NCBI GenBank assembly: GCA_030539655.1
Contig: JAUNXT010000006.1
Location: 1-35,366 of the forward strand
DNA: 35,366 nt
Reading direction: 5' to 3'
Origin: Methanocorpusculum sp.
Lineage (GTDB): Archaea; Halobacteriota; Methanomicrobia; Methanomicrobiales; Methanocorpusculaceae
Shown here: positions 32,838 to 35,366 of the stretch, piece after piece
Numbering within the stretch: position 1 is the stretch's first letter
Layout of the letters: each line of letters begins with the position of its first letter
Notes under the pieces: generated by a model
The model's input: the letters and a program-made list of their open reading frames with translations, nothing else
Told to the model about the DNA's origin: nothing
The model's database searches: none
Translations under genes and position numbers: made by a program

Positions 32838-35105
32838 ATGGCGGATTCTGTAGTTGACAGCATTTTAGCCGCGCGATACTTCCGCGCAGGCGAAAAAAGC
32901 TTTGAAGACGTCTGCAGGCGTGTTGCTGATGCTCTCGGTGAGACTCCTGAGGAGACAGACGAATACTTTAAGGCAATGACGGAGCTCGAGTTCCTCCCGA
33001 ACTCGCCGACTCTGATGAACGCAGGGACTCCTTTAGGGCAGCTTTCAGCATGCTTTACCCTTCCGGTGAACGATTCCCTTCCGGAGATTTTTGATGCAAT
33101 ACGCTGGGGAGCAATCATTCACCAGTCCGGAGGAGGTACCGGATACAACTTCTCACACCTGCGCGCGGAAGGTTCTCCCGTCCGCTCGACAGATGGTGTG
33201 GCATCAGGCCCGGTATCCTTTATGCGGGTCTTTAACGCCGCAACTGATGTCATAAAGCAGGGTGGAAGACGCCGCGGTGCAAATATGGGTATTCTTAATG
33301 TCTGGCACCCGGACATTATGAAGTTCATCCGCTGCAAGGCAAAAGAAGGGGACTTTTCAAACTTCAATATCTCGGTGATGGTATCTGATGCCTTCATGGA
33401 GAAGGTTGCTGCAGGGAAGTTTGACGAAGTCTGGATTACCGACAATGCAGGGGTTTCGGTTACTGTCGGCGAAATCTGGAACAGCATTGTTGAAGGTGTC
33501 TGGAGAAACGGAGAGCCGGGAGTGCTCTTCTACGACACCATCAACCGGAAAAACCCGACTCCGCAGCTTGGCGCAATCGATACGACAAACCCGTGCGGTG
33601 AGCAGCCGCTTCTCCCGTTCGAGTCCTGTGTTCTTGGAAGTATCAACCTGTCTAAATTTGTCCGTCCCGGGTCCGATGACCTTGATTATGCAAAACTCGA
33701 CAATATTACCCGCATGGCCATCCGCTTCCTTGATGCGGTGATTACGAAAAATGTCTTCCCGATTGAGCAGATCCGCGAGGCCACCACAAGAACCCGTAAA
33801 GTGGGTTTAGGTCTTATGGGTGTGCACGATGCAATGCTGATGCTTCGTATTCCCTATGACAGTGATGCGGGACGCAACTTCTGTATGACTGTTATGAAGC
33901 GCATCAATGATGTGGCAACAGAAGAGTCTATCCGGATTGGAAAGGAAAAGGGTACGTTCCCCGCGTACAAGGGAAGTGTCTGGGACACGCAGGGAATAGT
34001 TATTAGAAACGCTGCTCTGACAACTATTGCCCCGACGGGTACCATCTCTCTTCTTGCGGGCTGCTCCTCGGGAATTGAGCCTGTCTTCTCCTACGCATAC
34101 ACCAGAAGAAACACTGTCGGAAAGACCTTTGTTTTAGTCCACCCCTATTTTGAGGCGGAGTTAAAGCGCGTTGTAGCAGATATGGGGTATGCAGGTGCGG
34201 AGGCCGAGAAGAAGCGTCAGGAGGTTGTAGATCACGTTCATGAGACGGGGACTGTTCAGGACGTTGCCTGGCTTCCGGCTTCCTTTAAGGCGGTCTTTAA
34301 GACCGCGCTTGATATCGGATGGCGTGACCATGTGTTAATGCAGGCCTGCTTCCAGAAGTATGTCCACGCATCCATCTCAAAGACGATTAACATGCCGGTT
34401 TCAGCCACAAAAGAGGATGTGGGGCAGGCTGTTCTTCTTGCATGGAAGGAAGGCATCAAAGGTATGACGCTTTACAGAACAGGCTCCCGGGAGGATGTTG
34501 TTTTAGCGCTTGAGAAGAAGGAGGCGGAGGAGAAAAAGGAGGTCTCCGATGCAAAGCAGGCAGCCGCAGCCGCAATGCCTCTTACCGCCGCCGCGGAAAA
34601 GCACGCAGACCCGGCAATTGTCCATCCGCTGACCTTTGAGCGCCCGCGTGAGATGAGCGGACGCACCTTCCTTGCACAGTCCGGCTGCTGCAGACTCTAT
34701 ATCACGGTAAACACGACTCCTGAAGGAAAGCCGATGGAGGTTTTCATCCGTACAGTCGGTGCCGGGTGTGAGGCAAACAGCAATGCGCTCGGGCGCAGTA
34801 TCAGTACGGGTCTCCAGAACGGTGTCCCGTATGAGAAGTTTGTCAAGCAGTTCTCGAAGGTTCACTGTATCTCCGCGATTAGGAACAAGACAGCAGAGGG
34901 TGTCTCCTGTGCGGATGTTGTCGGAAAGTGCATTGAGCTTGCGGCAACAAAGCAGACGGTTGCAACGCTTGACAACTGGAATGTGGAAGCAGTCCCTGAA
35001 AAGAAGGTCGGAAGGCCCTGCCCCGAGTGCGGTGAGCCGCTCGACTTCGGCGAAGGGTGCAATATGGGTATCTGCAAACACTGCGGCTGGTCCGGCTGCA
35101 GTTAA
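32838..35105 (+). CDS. nrdJ: Adenosylcobalamin-dependent ribonucleotide reductase (class II)
   Basis: This enzyme reduces ribonucleoside di- or triphosphates to deoxy forms using a B12-generated thiyl radical, and works with or without oxygen. The 755-residue protein has the redox cysteine pair C72 (SACFTLP) and C264 (ESCVLGS). It also has the radical-site triad N251, C253, E255 (NPCGE) and the phosphate-binding APTGTISLLAG. A charged linker (about 555-590) leads to a TSCPD-type domain and a cysteine-rich tail (728-755, CPEC, CKHC and later C) likely to bind zinc and relay electrons. It has its own TATA-like promoter near 32770. It is complete, with no intein. Confidence 0.95.
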   Translation: MADSVVDSILAARYFRAGEKSFEDVCRRVADALGETPEETDEYFKAMTELEFLPNSPTLMNAGTPLGQLSACFTLPVNDSLPEIFDAIRWGAIIHQSGGGTGYNFSHLRAEGSPVRSTDGVASGPVSFMRVFNAATDVIKQGGRRRGANMGILNVWHPDIMKFIRCKAKEGDFSNFNISVMVSDAFMEKVAAGKFDEVWITDNAGVSVTVGEIWNSIVEGVWRNGEPGVLFYDTINRKNPTPQLGAIDTTNPCGEQPLLPFESCVLGSINLSKFVRPGSDDLDYAKLDNITRMAIRFLDAVITKNVFPIEQIREATTRTRKVGLGLMGVHDAMLMLRIPYDSDAGRNFCMTVMKRINDVATEESIRIGKEKGTFPAYKGSVWDTQGIVIRNAALTTIAPTGTISLLAGCSSGIEPVFSYAYTRRNTVGKTFVLVHPYFEAELKRVVADMGYAGAEAEKKRQEVVDHVHETGTVQDVAWLPASFKAVFKTALDIGWRDHVLMQACFQKYVHASISKTINMPVSATKEDVGQAVLLAWKEGIKGMTLYRTGSREDVVLALEKKEAEEKKEVSDAKQAAAAAMPLTAAAEKHADPAIVHPLTFERPREMSGRTFLAQSGCCRLYITVNTTPEGKPMEVFIRTVGAGCEANSNALGRSISTGLQNGVPYEKFVKQFSKVHCISAIRNKTAEGVSCADVVGKCIELAATKQTVATLDNWNVEAVPEKKVGRPCPECGEPLDFGEGCNMGICKHCGWSGCS

Positions 35106-35184
35106 CCCGGGCTCTCTTTTTTTACGGTAATAGAATACGTATCTTTATGTGGGATGAGAACAAATATTTTAAAGCACTTTTCAT

Positions 35185-35269
35185 GCGAGAGTAGCCAAGC
35201 CAGGTCAACGGCGCCAGCTTCAGGGGCTGGTCTAGTAGTAGTTCTGGGGTTCGAATCCCTTCTCTCGCA
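35185..35269 (+). tRNA. tRNA-Leu (anticodon CAG)
   Basis: This is a class II tRNA with a long variable arm. The acceptor stem GCGAGAG (35185-35191) pairs perfectly with CTCTCGC (35262-35268), with A as discriminator base, the leucine identity element. The anticodon stem CCAGC/GCTGG holds the loop TTCAGGG with CAG at 35221-35223, reading CUG. The T-arm GGTTCGAATCC is standard. CCA is not encoded. An A/T-rich box A (tatttta, near 35165) lies upstream. Confidence 0.95.
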
Positions 35270-35366
35270 CTTCTTTTGTTTGCTTCAGGTTGTTTTGTCA
35301 GCTCTTACCCCGCACCACTCTTTTTTTCTGCGGGAATTATTCTGCCCGCAGAACACCCGGGAACCG

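Overview
The window is archaeal, from a hydrogenotrophic methanogen. It carries a complete methyl-coenzyme M reductase operon (mcrBDCGA), an N5-methyl-H4MPT:CoM methyltransferase operon (mtrE to mtrH), beta-RFAP synthase for methanopterin, TFB, aIF1A, S8e, SRP19 and Gar1. TATA-type promoters are mixed with Shine-Dalgarno-like sites. A class I fructose-1,6-bisphosphatase, an HTH-multi-PAS regulator without a kinase domain, and PaaK-type ligases point to Methanomicrobiales, most likely the Methanocorpusculum group. That placement is an inference from gene content, not a search result.

Layout. 1-3279: AT-rich control region with inverted TTGGACAT sites, then a three-gene nitrogenase-like cluster (one NifH-type reductase and two NifD/K-type subunits). 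3385-6433: two PaaK/F390-synthetase-family ligases and a double-ACT protein. 6475-7464 (minus): beta-RFAP synthase. 7465-7938: divergent control region whose mcr side can fold into a series of strong hairpins. 7939-12888: mcrBDCGA. 12889-13422: terminator and a second hairpin-rich leader. 13423-19057: mtrEDCBAF, then a second MtrA corrinoid domain fused to MtrG, then mtrH. 19237-24860: cupin, OGG-type glycosylase, TrkH, a DUF2150-like protein, aIF1A, a mini-flavodoxin, FBPase, and a degenerate class V FBPase-like protein. 24903-28346 (minus): AGCS symporter, TFB, Gar1, SRP19. 28457-30483: HypB, S8e, a DUF2240-like protein, and rubredoxin, a short gene. 30899-35269: HTH-PAS regulator, pyruvoyl arginine decarboxylase, B12-dependent ribonucleotide reductase, tRNA-Leu(CAG).

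How the genes work together. Mtr transfers the methyl group from H4MPT to coenzyme M through a cobamide and exports Na+. Mcr, with nickel cofactor F430, releases methane. MptG makes the H4MPT precursor, HypB delivers nickel to hydrogenases, and NrdJ also uses a cobamide. The nitrogenase-like cluster resembles the reductive cyclase of F430 synthesis in type, but it has two different NifD/K-like subunits rather than one.

The most notable signals are: the MtrA duplication with an MtrA-MtrG fusion and a 452-bp identical tract; the structured mcr and mtr leaders; the two-subunit nitrogenase-like complex; and two shrunken enzyme relatives (mini-flavodoxin and class V FBPase pseudoenzyme). I saw no CRISPR array, insertion sequence or prophage.
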